DNA of 64,000 nucleotides from Lophius americanus (GCA_037951165.1 JBBDHG010000028.1:9866001-9930000), one strand, 5' to 3'. Shown: positions 38,005 to 57,628, numbered from the stretch's first letter. Notes: generated by a model from the letters alone, not told the origin. Made by a program: numbers and translations.

Positions 38005-38110
38005 AGAAGAGCTATGGTAGCACAAGTTGCTGATAAAGTTGTGCTGGCTCTGACAGGCAGGTGTCGGAACACACAATGCATCACAGACCTATTTTGGCGT
38101 AAGAAGGGGG
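38005..38110 (+). mobile_element. Fragment of the CACTGATCAGCC-type Tc1-like family
   Basis: The text GTAGCACAAGTTGCTGATAA, GTGCTGGCTCTGACAGGC and GTGTCGGAACACACAATGC with ATCACAG is the sense strand of the transposase region of this family. The minus-strand copy at 30060-30570 carries the opposite reading of its neighbouring part (GCACTGTGTTCTGACAC). Confidence 0.65.
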
Positions 38111-39640
38111 ACCTTCAGTACACAATATCGGGCAGTTGGTTTAAATGTTTAAATGCTACTTGCCGAACAATGTTATTTGAGACTTCCGACACTGCTGTCT
38201 TATGTATTTCCTCATCTTTACAGATGATGCCAGAGTATGAAAAGTACACACTGAGGCGCTGTTGTGTTGCCATTGGTTTGTTCGTTGTAATGCCCAGAAA
38301 AGCATGAGACAAAATATTCTTATTAGCAGAAACAGGGAGAAGCAGAGACAAATCCAAATCAATTGCAGGTTACTGAGAATTTTTCTCAATAAACTTGGGC
38401 TTCACAAACCAGTTTTCTCTTGGTGTCATTCTTCAGCCTATCAGGAAGGACATCTGATGAAGACAAGTGCTACTTAAACAGAGTGGACAGAAAATCAGTT
38501 GTGGTGACCCCCAATCTAGAGCTGTGGAAAAGATTCTTCAATTAATGTGCAGTTTTAAAGGTTGATAAAAAAGTACATTATTATGTCAACCTTTACAATC
38601 TATTGTTTGCAGTACGAAAAAACTACCACCCCCCACCCCAGTTGGTACGTTAGCTGTTTAAGAGTATGGTTCAGAAACTGTCACATCACAATGTTATTCA
38701 TTTAATTTCATTCTTTCCAATGTGTATTTGCAGTCAGGTTGTTGTTCTGACCCATGCACCGCCATTATACAACATCTGCTAGATTCAAAACTCATGGCAC
38801 ACATTCTAATTGAAACCTATTTAAGGCCCCTCATCTGATTTAAAGACTTGGACTTGATTTTACATGAAGGTTTTACTTTCTGGATGATGTAGACGGGACA
38901 TCCTATCGCTTTCAATCAACCGGGATACAAATCACAAACATTACACAAACATAAGGAGGAACTACAATCTAAATATCCGCACCCAAGATATCCTCACATA
39001 AGCAGGAAAAAAAGTGATATGTAAAAAATGAGAGAAACGGAGCACAGCATTTGGCAAGGAAAATAATCTACAGGTAGCTAAGGGCATTCAGGACCACCTG
39101 TAGGAGATGTGTTATATGATCAACAGTGCCTTTAAGATGAATAACCAGTGAATAATTATTGTCCTTGATGATTGAGTGATTTGAATTCTGATAACATGAA
39201 CTTCATTTCCAACTCAGTCTTCAGTCTGGACTTGCAAAACAAGCTTCTGCTGATTATTTGTATGCAGCCTGATTGACATTTGGAAACGTTATGTGAATAT
39301 TTCCAACACATTAACACCAGTCAATATCTTCAACCACAACTCTGCTGGCTTTCATTTCAAAGTGCTCCCCATATGCCAACAACCCTGAACACCTGAGTGC
39401 CAGCCGTTTGTCTGTCCTAACAGACAAGTCAGCATATAGCATACGATTGTCAACTTAGTGTTACGTACATGAAGCACTAGACTTAAACCACTTGGACTGT
39501 ATATGTCTATTCAGGCAAATTAAGTACAGTGTGACTAATAAGAACATTTTTGATATCCACATAACTGCTACACATGGTGTCATTTATTCCAGAAGGAAGG
39601 AGCTGAGGGTTTTTCTTTACTTCCGGCAACCACTCAATGT
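38111..39640. other. Intergenic DNA, nothing recognised
   Basis: No exon or repeat end was supported on either strand. Confidence 0.45.
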
Positions 39641-39644
39641 TTTT

Positions 39645-39985
39645 AACCCTATGCATTTGTCTGTTAGCAAGATTACAGAAAAAACTAATGGACATATTTG
39701 CATGAATTTTTACCCAAAGTTAGGTTTTGGCCTACCATTTATCAATTCCCCTGTTGGAATTGGTCATATTAAATATGACGCTATGACTGCAAAACATTGT
39801 TTTTTGTATTATAAAAAATAAAAAAAATCTCCCCCTAGTGAAGGTAAAGTAGAGTAAAGTATGAAATATATGAGAAGGATCTCCATGAGTATATTAATAA
39901 GCACCAAAATTAAATCAAACCCATGGATTGGAAGTCATGTTTGAAAAATATTGTTTCCATATAAAAGCTCCCCTTACTTTTATAT
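39645..39985 (+). repeat. Mixed repeat: TTTGTCTGTTAGC motif then family A unit
   Basis: 39645-39720 contains GTCTGTTAGCAAGATTACAG and ATGGACATATTTGCATG, related to the repeat at 7553-7670. From about 39790 to 39985 family A internal-unit text follows (AATCTCCCCCTAGTGAAGG, GGATCTCCATGAG, AAAAGCTCCCC). Confidence 0.5.
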
Positions 39986-40479
39986 ACCTTATATAAAGGT
40001 ATTCTGGGGAATCATATTACCAAAAAAAACATTCAATTTCAAATTTGATACCAAAAAACTCATATATGCAAAGCCATTTAATTTGAAAAAGAAAGTTTTA
40101 ATTTACCCAAAGTTCAAATAAAGACACCAGTTTCCCCAAACTAGAATTGTCATTCTTCTTTATTTCTTCAGCTTTACAGGCTTAGAGTCGTCCTTGGCAG
40201 TCACGCTATTGAATGGATTACCTCATGCACTTACGACTGTGTGAATGTCAAATGTCAAAACGGTTTTAGATACATAATAGACCTTGATTGATGGTTGTGT
40301 ATCAAACCAACAATGGCGATGTCTACCATTGAGGCTTCTGGTGGTTGCTGCTCTCAGTCAGAGGACTCTGTATTGTTGATCAAGTGAAAAAAAAAGTCGT
40401 TTATTTTTATCTTAATGCAAGTCAGCCATAAAAATACTAAACTGGATTGTAAAGCATCCACATAAATGTAAACAAACTG

Positions 40480-41215
40480 AACCCACGGCAGATCCAGCCC
40501 GTGTTTAGAGTGCCTGCTTCTACCAGCAGCTCTTACCTCTCTCAGGCTCTCTTTCCTATTTTCTTCGTCTTCATGTCGAACAGGCATTTGCAGAAAGTCC
40601 TCTTCACAGCAAATGAAACTCACTGTGCATCCCATCCGTGCAGAACCAGGGCGAGCGCGTCCAAACCCATCCAAAAGATCCCTGGCCGTTTCCCCTCTCT
40701 CTCTCTCTCTCTCTCTCCTCCTGCTCGCTGGACTCACTGGGACATTGTTCCGCTCCAAGATGCGCCAGATGAGCGCAGTGGCTCTGACATCGCTGCTTGT
40801 CAGTTAGGAGGCTTTTCATCGGCGATCTCGGTGAGATCGTGCCCGTGTTTTCTGACAGAGAGCACTGAGAAGTGAAAGGTTCCTCCTCCACACTCCCTAG
40901 CAGACGATGACCAACAGGTAGCCGGCAATATCCCGACCTTCTTAATTTTATATTTGTGATTTCATGTGACTTCTGTGACTGGCGGGTTTGCAAAAAGTTT
41001 TACCTCCAAATGTGCTTAACCAAATTACATATATGGTTTCACGTGTTTCCACGTCTGTTACTGTATCCGCTTGGCCCACAGCTCCACATGTGGTCCGGCA
41101 CCAAGTAGACCACCTGTCCGAGCTGAGTGACCAAACAAACCACCGGGACAGAGGTTGAGAGAGCGTCCGTCAAGTTCACGGGTTTTCTTATGCCGCCCCC
41201 TGCTGGACGATTTAT
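40480..41215 (-). promoter_or_regulatory. CpG-rich stretch, possible promoter of a minus-strand gene
   Basis: CpG dinucleotides are much denser here (for example GGCGAGCGCGTCC near 40652-40664 and several more between 40780 and 41215) than in the surrounding AT-rich DNA. It also includes a (CT)n tract at 40697-40718. It contains the candidate first exon at 40635-40537 and lies about 400-1100 bases downstream of the P450 poly(A) site. This is inference from composition only; no core promoter element was identified. Confidence 0.35.
40537..40635 (-). CDS. Candidate first coding exon, MGCTVS start (unidentified gene)
   Basis: On the minus strand an ATG at 40635 opens a 33-codon frame beginning MGCTVSFICCEEDFLQ. 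It ends at a strong donor (GAGAG followed by GTAAGAG) at 40536-40535, in phase 0. Glycine 2 with serine 6 fits an N-myristoylation signal, and cysteines 3, 9 and 10 could be palmitoylated, so a membrane-anchored cytoplasmic protein is possible. The remainder is acidic and basic (RHEDEENRKE). It sits in a CpG-rich stretch, as a first exon often does. I found no following exon at lower coordinates and do not recognise the family. The first six residues resemble G-protein alpha subunits, but the rest does not. Confidence 0.35.
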
Positions 41216-41264
41216 GAAGTCAAAAGTAGTTCCATTATTTCCCGAATGGTTTTATCTGAACTCG

Positions 41265-41400
41265 TTCATGCACGAATTCTGTTTTGAGCTCTAATTCTAA
41301 TTGTAATTGAAAGAATTTACGCATTCTGACTTTATTCTCAGAATTCCAACCTTATTCCTAGAGTGCCGGCTTTTTAATCTCTGAATTCTGAGATTGCGCC
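41265..41400 (+). repeat. Low-complexity TTCTGACTTTATTCTCAGAATT repeat
   Basis: Variants of ATTCTGACTTTATTCTCAG and AATTC recur several times. Similar text is at 50985-51040. This is a degenerate simple repeat common in fish introns and intergenic DNA. Confidence 0.45.
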
Positions 41401-41602
41401 TAGATGTATCTTTATATGGATTTAAGGTATTCAACAAATTCATATAAGCTTCACAGTGCAAGATTTTGCAATAAGCCTTTATTATGGTATCAACATAAAA
41501 TTGAAAATTGTTATTTTTCCATGCACACCAATCCCGTAATTCTGAGATAATTATCTCCTTAATTCAGAAAAGGACAAAAATATTTTCATTTCATAGAGAA
41601 TC

Positions 41603-41608
41603 TTTATT
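41603..41608 (-). promoter_or_regulatory. Poly(A) signal of the CYP27A-like gene
   Basis: The minus strand reads GATAATAAAGATTC, with AATAAA about 115 bases beyond the stop codon at 41725-41723. This gives a short 3' untranslated region of roughly 130-150 bases. Confidence 0.65.
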
Positions 41609-41722
41609 ATCTCATCCAAAACAATATATTGATTATCAGTGTTTCCTTCATTGCTCCAAGTGTTGAAAAAGAGATAATTTTCTCCTCATTAGATCAATTT
41701 TTCAGGTAGCCTATAAACTCAA

Positions 41723-50806
<9,084 letters not shown>

Positions 50807-50830
50807 GGTCCCTGACTGCCATACAGACAT

Positions 50831-52550
50831 GTTGTAGGTAGACTAGTAAATGCACTGGGCCTCTTTTCAGAAAACTAGCATGACAGGGAGGGGCCATTTC
50901 TCACAAAATATTTAACCCTTAGATCAACACTCTCTAGCACCAGCCAGGACAAAGGGACATTGAACCCATTGGCAGTGTGTCAGAATCCTGACGGTTTTTC
51001 TCCGAATTCTGGATTTTTAGACTCAGAATTTTGAACTCAAATTCATAAAATGAAATCGTAATGATAATAATAATACATTTTATTTATAACGCACTTTTCA
51101 TTTCTTACAAATCTCAAAGATTGTGTCATAAGGTCTTCCATACCATCATCGACAAGCTGTTTCGGAGTGTAGCAAGTCTCTGCTGTCATCCACAAACAAT
51201 GATAAATCTTTCTATTTAATGCGTTCATTTGGCGGTAACCACGTTAACGTGACGTGGGGGAAATTGATTTAAGACAGCTAAGAGAGGTAATTAACGTTAG
51301 CTTCCAGTAATAATAATTGATATGCATGTCTTTGGTGTCAGACAAACTACATATAGTGACAACTTCAACAACCAATTTACTTTTATGTCATAAAAAATAC
51401 GTAGTTATGTCTCCAGTCAGAATATACAAACTTAGATAAAATAATACGATCATTTACTATAGTAACACTATGAATATTACACTGTGAAAATACTTATACG
51501 TATTTAAGTGTTATCAGCCAAATCGCAATTATAAAATATCAAAGTAATAGTACTCAAGGTGCAATATAACGGCCCTACTTGTAGCTTTAATACATTAAAG
51601 GACGTTTTTGCAATACTGTATAATGTCTGCATATGTCGGCCAATGTTAATTCTAGCAGTCTTTAAGAAGTCGGTTTTCTAACTGCTGTTGAGTAGTTTAA
51701 TATTTCAAAGCCTCATAGCTTCTTTAGAGTATTGATTTCATGGTCTTGATATGAGCCTGTTTTCAGCTCTTTGAATTCTCCAGGTCAGAAATGTTTTATA
51801 AATAGTGGATTGGGCTTGTTCATGACGACATACATATGACTTTAATATGAACGGACTGTCAAAAGTCACATGATTTGCCTACTTACATACTTACAAATAG
51901 CACAAGGATTGGTTTAATTTAACAACTGGTAACTAGTGCTGTCAGACCTATGCAACGGAGTATAAACTACAATATTTCTTCTGAGATGTAGTGTAGTAAT
52001 TATATAATAGCATTTCAAAGGAAATACTAGAGGAAAGTAATTAAGTACAGCACTTGAGTAAATGTACTTTATTACTATACAACAGAGAGAGAGAGAAAAA
52101 ATAAAATGTATTGTATTGTATTCAGTACATGAAGTTATCACAACTGAGGTGCAATTTTTCATTACCATTTTATATTAAAGGATTGATAGGAGATAGAGCA
52201 ACATAGTAACTAATGGAATCTAATGTGCCAGCTTAATGGTTTTACAGCAAAGTCAGGGACCTGGTCATTTGATTATTCATTTAGATTATTTGATTATTAT
52301 AATACACAGTGAATTTTGGGTTCAGTAATTTGTGCATTTGTTGGTTGAGTATTTTGACCTTATGAACGCATCAAATGTGTCTTTTTGTCATTATTTTTTT
52401 AGCTGTTTTTAGGTACTCTGCTTACTGAATCATTTCAATGTTCTGACAGTTATGGGAACATGCTATACGTTGGTTACTGAATCATTGTGGCCCTCTAACA
52501 ACTTTTTGGCTGGGATAATTAAACCCCAAGTTATGTAAAATGTAAAAAAT
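50831..52550. other. Upstream flank of the P450 gene, no other gene
   Basis: The P450 promoter should be here, but I could not fix a TATA box or start site. 51058-51118 holds the (AAT)n/TTTATAACGCACTTTTCATT repeat. The last five bases, AAAAT (52546-52550), are the left target-site duplicate of the LTR element. Confidence 0.5.
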
Positions 52551-52881
52551 TGTCATGCCTTGTAATTAGGTTTGTTGTCATGTGGTTTCCTGATTGCTTC
52601 TCCACCCTTGATTGTTAAAACCTGCGTCCTGTTAAGACTCTGCCTCAGTGTATTTAAGCTGTGCTCACCTTCCCACCTGTGCCAGATCGTGTTGTTCCAT
52701 TGTGCCAACCTATCCAGCGTAATTCCTAGTGTTCCATGGTTCTGATCTCTGCTTGTAAGAAACCTTGTATTTTTGCCTTCTTCCTCGGTTATTGTTTGCC
52801 TGACCTTACGAGTAAAGAGTTTATTCACCAGACGTTGTGGTAGTCGTGCTTGTGGATCCTAATTGTGGTGCCAGCTTGACA
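52551..52881 (+). repeat. 5' LTR
   Basis: 331 bases. Predicted U3 is 52551-52680, with TATTTAA at 52651-52657. Predicted R starts at 52681, 30 bases downstream. A possible poly(A) signal AGTAAA is at 52811-52816, followed by a GT-rich stretch. It differs from the 3' LTR at three positions: two in GCCTTCTTCCTCGG and one in CTTGTGGATCC. Confidence 0.95.
52651..52690 (+). promoter_or_regulatory. LTR core promoter and predicted RNA start
   Basis: A TATTTAA box (52651-52657) lies 30 bases before GCCAGATCGT (52681-52690). That ten-base block is complementary to the primer-binding site, which fixes it as the likely RNA 5' end in a self-priming element. Confidence 0.6.
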
Positions 52882-52883
52882 TT

Positions 52884-52893
52884 ACGATCTGGC
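52884..52893 (+). other. Primer-binding site of self-priming type
   Basis: ACGATCTGGC begins two bases after the 5' LTR and is the exact complement of GCCAGATCGT at 52681-52690. Elements of the Tf1/sushi group are proposed to prime reverse transcription from their own RNA 5' end instead of a tRNA. No tRNA 3'-end complement starting TGG is seen here. Confidence 0.7.
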
Positions 52894-52897
52894 CATA

Positions 52898-55800
52898 ATG
52901 GATCCAGCCGACTCCAACCCACTGCATGCTGCTCTCCGCGCTCAGGGCGAGCGCATCAACCAGCATGAGGAACAGATGTCCGCAGTGTACAGAGGAGTGA
53001 GGGATTTAACCGACAGACATGGCGAGTTTCAAACCTCCATCGAGACCCAGGTCACTCACCTCAGCGCCCAGTTCCAGCAGCTGGTGAGTAGCTTGGATAC
53101 CCGGTTCCTCTCCTCTCCGGCCGCTGCTGCACCTGCTCCTCAACGGCCTGATTCCACTCCCGCGCTGAATTCCTACCATGCCTCCAGTCTCAACTTGGCC
53201 AAGCCCGAACGGTTCTCCGGAAGCTCCGGTAATTGCCGGGCCTTTTTGACTCAATGTAGCCTTCATTTTGAGCAACAAGCCCACTCATTCCCTACCGAAA
53301 GGTCCAAGGTGGTATTCATGATTTCACACCTCTCGGGACGCGCAGAGGCGTGGGCGACAGCAGAGTGGGCTCGGAGTTCCCAGGTGTGCCAGTCGCTGCA
53401 TGATTTTACTGACACTCTAAGTAGGATCTTTGACCACACCGCTCCCGGTCCAGAAGCCGCAAGAGCTCTGGCCGGTCTGAGACAGGGACGTTGCCGGGTT
53501 ACCGACTACGCCATTGAGTTCCGTACCCTAGCAGCGGACAGTGGATGGAACTCCGCCTCTCTCCGCGACACTTTCATTTTTGGACTCTCGGACACAATCA
53601 AGGATTTGATCACCCCTCTGGATCTTCCTGCTGACTTGGACTCTGTTATCGCCATGGTCACACGGATCGATAACCGGCTTCACGAAAGACGGAGAGAGAC
53701 AGATCGACTCTGCACGGGTTCTTCCTCGCAGCTTGCTTCCAGAGCTCCACAGCCTCGGTACTCGCCTCCGCCCCCTGCTGTCTCGGAGGAGTACATGCAG
53801 GTCAGCCGTGCCAGATTGTCCCCGGAGGAGAGACAGCGTCGCTTTCGGGAGGGACGGTGCGTTTACTGTGCGCAACTGGGCCACTTCTTAGCCCGCTGCC
53901 CATTGAAGCAAAAGGGGCCTCCAAGGATGAAGAGACTGGTGAGTCGGAATATATCCTCTGAATGTTCACGAGCTATAACTCTGGTTCAGATAATTGTGTC
54001 CGCCCAGACTTTGTCATACCAGGCGTTAGTGGATTCTGGAGCCGACGAGAGTTTCATGGACTGGAGTATAGCAAAGAGACTGGGTCTTGAGGTATCCATT
54101 CTACCCAAGCCTCTGGAGGCCAGTGCTCTTGATGGTCGGTTCTTATACCGAATCACTCATTGCACGCAGCCACTCCAGCTCTTGGTAGCAGGGAATCACA
54201 GAGAAGACATCTGTTTCCACCTCATTGACTCTCCTACTCATGCCATCATTCTCGGGTTACCATGGCTAAAGAAGCATAATCCCCACATTGATTGGTGTAC
54301 TGGAGAGATTATCTCTTGGAGTAAGAACTGCTTAATGTCCTGCTGTAGACCATCTATCTCCCAGCTCTGTCAACCCCCTTCTCAGGTCACCATGGCAGAG
54401 AACCTCCCTTCCAGGATGGCCGGGGTTGCAGTCAACCCATTTCCAGGGCCAACTGACCCTAGCCTGCTTAAGATCCCTTCGTGTTACTGGGACCTAGAAG
54501 AAGTATTCAGCAAGACGAGAGCCGACTCGTTGCCACCTCATCGGCCCTACGATTGCTGCATTGACCTTCTGCCAGGAACCTCACCACCAAGGGGTAGGCT
54601 ATACTCTCTCTCGGCTCCGGAGAGGGAGGCCATGCAGACCTACATTACTGATTCCCTGTCAGCAGGGATCATTCGACCATCCTCATCACCCGCCGGGGCA
54701 GGGTTTTTCTTTGTCTCCAAGAAGGACAAGACCCTACGTCCCTGCATTGATTTCAGAGGATTGAATGACATCACCGTTAAGAACAGGTACCCTCTTCCGT
54801 TACTCTCATCGGCATTTGAGTTATTAAAGGGTGCCAAGATCTTTACCAAGCTGGACCTTAGAAATGCTTATCACCTGGTAAGGATAAGGCAGGGGGACGA
54901 ATGGAAGACTGCCTTTAACACGCCTACAGGCCACTATGAGTATTTAGTGATGCCCTTTGGACTTTCGAATGCCCCAGCTGTGTTTCAAGCCCTTGTGAAT
55001 GACGTACTCAGAGATATGCTCAACTCATTTGTGTTCGTCTACTTGGATGATATCCTCATTTTTTCCCCGGATGAGAGGAGTCATGTTCAACATGTCCGCC
55101 AAGTTCTCAAGCGCCTTCTCCACCATCAGCTGTTTGTCAAGGCAAAGAAGTGCGAGTTCCATGCAACTTCGGTGTCGTTTCTTGGATTTGTGGTATCTCC
55201 TAACAAGGTGCAGATGGACCCATCTAAGGTCAGTGCGGTGGTCAATTGGCCCAGGCCCACCAGCCGTAAGCTTGTGCAGCGTTTTCTGGGTTTTGCTAAT
55301 TTTTATAGACGTTTTATCCGCAACTTCAGCTCAGTAGCCGCTCCCCTGCATGCCTTAACTTCTCCTCATGTAAAGTTTCAGTGGACTTCTCAGGCGGAGC
55401 AGGCGTTTGAGGCACTTAAACAGAGGTTTACCTCAGCTCCCATTCTGACAATCCCTGATCCAAACCTGCAGTTCGTGGTGGAGGTGGATGCATCCGAATT
55501 AGGGGTTGGAGCCATCCTGTCACAAAGGTCACCAGAAGACAAGAAGCTTCATCCCTGTGCCTACCTGTCACGTAAACTGTCACCCACCGAGAGGAATTAT
55601 GACGTGGGGGACAGAGAACTGCTGGCGGTGAAGACGGCCCTGGAGGAATGGCGCCATTGGCTGGAAGGGTCAGAGCAACCATTCCTAGTCTGGATGGATC
55701 ATAAGAATCTGCAATATATCCGTGCAGCTAAGCGGCTCAACGCCAGGTGGGCCATGCTGTTCAATAGATTCAACTTTGTTATCTCATTCCGTCCAGGATC

Positions 55801-56068
55801 CAAGAACATTAAACCTGATGCCCTCTCTCGGCTATATGACCCTGATCCAGTTTCTAGGATCCCCTCGCCCATGTTGCCACCATCATGCATCATCGGGGCA
55901 GTAACCTGGGGCATAGAGAGGAGAGTTAAAGAGGCGGGTAAGAATATTCCAGTGCCGGACGGTTGTCCTCCAAATCGGCTGTTTGTCCGTGTTTTGTCCG
56001 TTGCTATGATCTCAGGTCATCAACTGGGCTCACACCTCCCTCCTTTCATGCCATCCGGGGGTCCGTAG
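52898..56068 (+). CDS. Retrotransposon gag-protease-RT-RNase H polyprotein
   Basis: One open frame of 1056 codons from the ATG at 52898, five bases after the primer-binding site. Residues 1-310 are a Ty3-type gag (capsid-like region around LNLAKPERFSGSSGNCRAFL). A CCHC zinc knuckle (CVYCAQLGHFLARC) is at 321-334. The aspartic protease motif (VDSGADES) has its aspartate at 379. Reverse transcriptase follows with YLDD at 715-718. RNase H has EVDASELGVGAIL with its aspartate at 864 and later DHKNL. These proteins package and copy the element's RNA. The frame ends at a TAG at 56066-56068 after reading about 17 codons out of register, because a one-base frame change near 56000-56016 moves integrase into another frame. 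GC content is well above the flanking host DNA. Confidence 0.95.
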   Translation: MDPADSNPLHAALRAQGERINQHEEQMSAVYRGVRDLTDRHGEFQTSIETQVTHLSAQFQQLVSSLDTRFLSSPAAAAPAPQRPDSTPALNSYHASSLNLAKPERFSGSSGNCRAFLTQCSLHFEQQAHSFPTERSKVVFMISHLSGRAEAWATAEWARSSQVCQSLHDFTDTLSRIFDHTAPGPEAARALAGLRQGRCRVTDYAIEFRTLAADSGWNSASLRDTFIFGLSDTIKDLITPLDLPADLDSVIAMVTRIDNRLHERRRETDRLCTGSSSQLASRAPQPRYSPPPPAVSEEYMQVSRARLSPEERQRRFREGRCVYCAQLGHFLARCPLKQKGPPRMKRLVSRNISSECSRAITLVQIIVSAQTLSYQALVDSGADESFMDWSIAKRLGLEVSILPKPLEASALDGRFLYRITHCTQPLQLLVAGNHREDICFHLIDSPTHAIILGLPWLKKHNPHIDWCTGEIISWSKNCLMSCCRPSISQLCQPPSQVTMAENLPSRMAGVAVNPFPGPTDPSLLKIPSCYWDLEEVFSKTRADSLPPHRPYDCCIDLLPGTSPPRGRLYSLSAPEREAMQTYITDSLSAGIIRPSSSPAGAGFFFVSKKDKTLRPCIDFRGLNDITVKNRYPLPLLSSAFELLKGAKIFTKLDLRNAYHLVRIRQGDEWKTAFNTPTGHYEYLVMPFGLSNAPAVFQALVNDVLRDMLNSFVFVYLDDILIFSPDERSHVQHVRQVLKRLLHHQLFVKAKKCEFHATSVSFLGFVVSPNKVQMDPSKVSAVVNWPRPTSRKLVQRFLGFANFYRRFIRNFSSVAAPLHALTSPHVKFQWTSQAEQAFEALKQRFTSAPILTIPDPNLQFVVEVDASELGVGAILSQRSPEDKKLHPCAYLSRKLSPTERNYDVGDRELLAVKTALEEWRHWLEGSEQPFLVWMDHKNLQYIRAAKRLNARWAMLFNRFNFVISFRPGSKNIKPDALSRLYDPDPVSRIPSPMLPPSCIIGAVTWGIERRVKEAGKNIPVPDGCPPNRLFVRVLSVAMISGHQLGSHLPPFMPSGGP

Positions 56069-57286
56069 GACCTTATTTGTCATCCGACAGCGTTTTTGGT
56101 GGAACTCCATGACCAAGGAGGTGGAGGAGTATGTGGCTGCTTGCCCTGTCTGTGCACGAAACAAGATCTCACACCGCTATCCTTCGGGCCTACTCCAGCC
56201 GCTCTCGGTGCCACAGCGTCCCTGGTCAGACATCTCTCTGGACTTTGTTAGAGGCTTACCTTCTTCTGAAGGTAACACCACCATCCTCACGGTCGTGGAT
56301 AGATTCACCAAGATGGTTCACTTTATTCCTCTGCCTAAGCTTCCCTCTGCCAAGGAGACGGCGGAGGTAATGTTGTCCCATGTGTTCCGTCTCCATGGGT
56401 TTCCTAGGGATGTGGTGTCAGACCGGGGACCACAGTTTGTCTCCAAATTCTGGAGGGCATTCTGTTCACTGCTGGGAGCCACAGTCAGCCTCTCTTCTGG
56501 TTACCACCCTCAGTCTAATGGCCAAACCGAACGCCTTAATCAAGAATTGGAGACTGGACTCCGTTGTCTTGTGTCTCAGAACCCAGCTTCATGGAGCAAG
56601 CACCTCATCTGGGTAGAATACACAACACCTTACCCTGCTCATCCTCTGGTCTCTCCCCCTTCCAGTGTGCCTATGGTTATCAACCACCGCTGTTCCCTGA
56701 CCTAGAGAGAGAAGTCAGTGTCCCCGCTGCCCATGCTATCATTCGCCGCTGCCGCCGGATTTGGGCAGGGGCCCGTAAGGTGTTAATCCGAAGTAGCACT
56801 CGTTGCAAGAGGACAGCAGATCGGCGCAGAATCCCCGCGCCCATCTACCGTCCAGGACAAAGAGTCTGGCTCTCCACGCAGAATCTGCCGCTACGTGTGG
56901 AGTCACGGAAGCTGGCTCCCCGCTTCGTGGGACCTTTTTCCATCTCTAAAGTGGTTAATCCTGCAGCGGTACGTTTAAAGCTTCCTTGTACTATGAGAAT
57001 TCACCCCACTTTCCATGTGTCTCGTATTAAACCAGTGAGGGAGAGTTCCTTGGTCCCTGCCTCCAAACCCCCACCACCCCCCCGGCTTGTTGACGGAGGT
57101 CCAGTCTACACCGTTAAACGATTGCTGGATGTTCGTCGGAGGGGACGGGGACATCAGTACCTGGTTGATTGGGAGGGATACGGCCCAGAAGAGAGATCCT
57201 GGGTTTCGGCCAGCAATATCCTCGATTCCTCCCTAATCAGGGATTTCCACAAACGTAAGGACAGGACGTCCAGTGCCGTCCCTTGA
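56016..57286 (+). pseudogene. Frameshifted integrase with C-terminal chromodomain
   Basis: From 56016 the sequence reads in a different frame from gag-RT. It gives the zinc-binding H-H-C-C region (ending CPVCARNK near 56160) and the DDE catalytic core: LDFVRGLP, SDRGPQFVSKFW and NGQTERLNQELE. Near 56618-56624, just after LIWVEY, the frame shifts again, and a third block continues through SGLSPFQCAYGYQPPLF to the end at 57286. That block contains the integrase C-terminal region (PGQRVWLSTQNLPL, KLAPRFVGPF) and a chromodomain (YLVDWEGYGPEERSW) of the kind that targets chromoviral integration to modified chromatin. The 56109-56705 frame runs out of register beyond about 56620. With two breaks no functional integrase is expected, unless the breaks are assembly errors. 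Confidence 0.9.
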
Positions 57287-57294
57287 AGGGGGGG
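57285..57294 (+). other. Polypurine tract
   Basis: GAAGGGGGGG lies three bases before the 3' LTR and overlaps the end of the integrase frame. It is the expected primer site for plus-strand DNA synthesis. Confidence 0.85.
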
Positions 57295-57297
57295 TAC

Positions 57298-57628
57298 TGT
57301 CATGCCTTGTAATTAGGTTTGTTGTCATGTGGTTTCCTGATTGCTTCTCCACCCTTGATTGTTAAAACCTGCGTCCTGTTAAGACTCTGCCTCAGTGTAT
57401 TTAAGCTGTGCTCACCTTCCCACCTGTGCCAGATCGTGTTGTTCCATTGTGCCAACCTATCCAGCGTAATTCCTAGTGTTCCATGGTTCTGATCTCTGCT
57501 TGTAAGAAACCTTGTATTTTTGCCTGCTTTCTCGGTTATTGTTTGCCTGACCTTACGAGTAAAGAGTTTATTCACCAGACGTTGTGGTAGTCGTGCTTGT
57601 TGATCCTAATTGTGGTGCCAGCTTGACA
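57298..57628 (+). repeat. 3' LTR
   Basis: 331 bases, TGTCATGCC to GCTTGACA, 328 of 331 positions identical to the 5' LTR. It is followed by AAAAT (57629-57633), the right target-site duplicate. Confidence 0.95.

Larger units (their letters stand above)
52551..57628 (+). mobile_element. Ty3/gypsy LTR retrotransposon, Tf1/sushi-like chromovirus
   Basis: A nearly complete 5078-base element. LTRs of 331 bases begin TGTCA and end TGACA, and the element is flanked by a 5-base AAAAT duplication. The internal region has one long gag-protease-RT-RNase H frame, then integrase and a C-terminal chromodomain in shifted frames. The single fused frame, chromodomain and a primer-binding site complementary to the RNA start place it with Tf1/sushi-type vertebrate chromoviruses. 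Two frameshifts (near 56000-56016 and 56618-56624) break the polyprotein, so this copy is not autonomous as read. It inserted between the P450 gene and its broken duplicate. Confidence 0.95.

Noticed and set aside
40537..40635. G-protein alpha subunit because of the MGCTVS start
   Set aside because: Only the first six residues agree. The following residues lack the AEDKAA-type sequence and later exons are absent.
40354..40758. 134-codon minus-strand frame starting upstream of MGCTVS
   Set aside because: The upstream part is translation of the (CT)n tract (Arg/Glu repeats) and the downstream part passes the donor site into intron. Only the 33-codon core is kept as a candidate exon.
52553..52828. 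91-codon minus-strand frame repeated at 57300-57575
   Set aside because: Both lie inside the two LTRs and are antisense. The duplication reflects the LTR pair, not a gene family.
56109..56705. Separate 198-codon integrase gene with its own start
   Set aside because: Protein similarity continues upstream of its ATG to 56016 and switches frame near 56620, so it is a segment of a broken polyprotein, not an independent gene.
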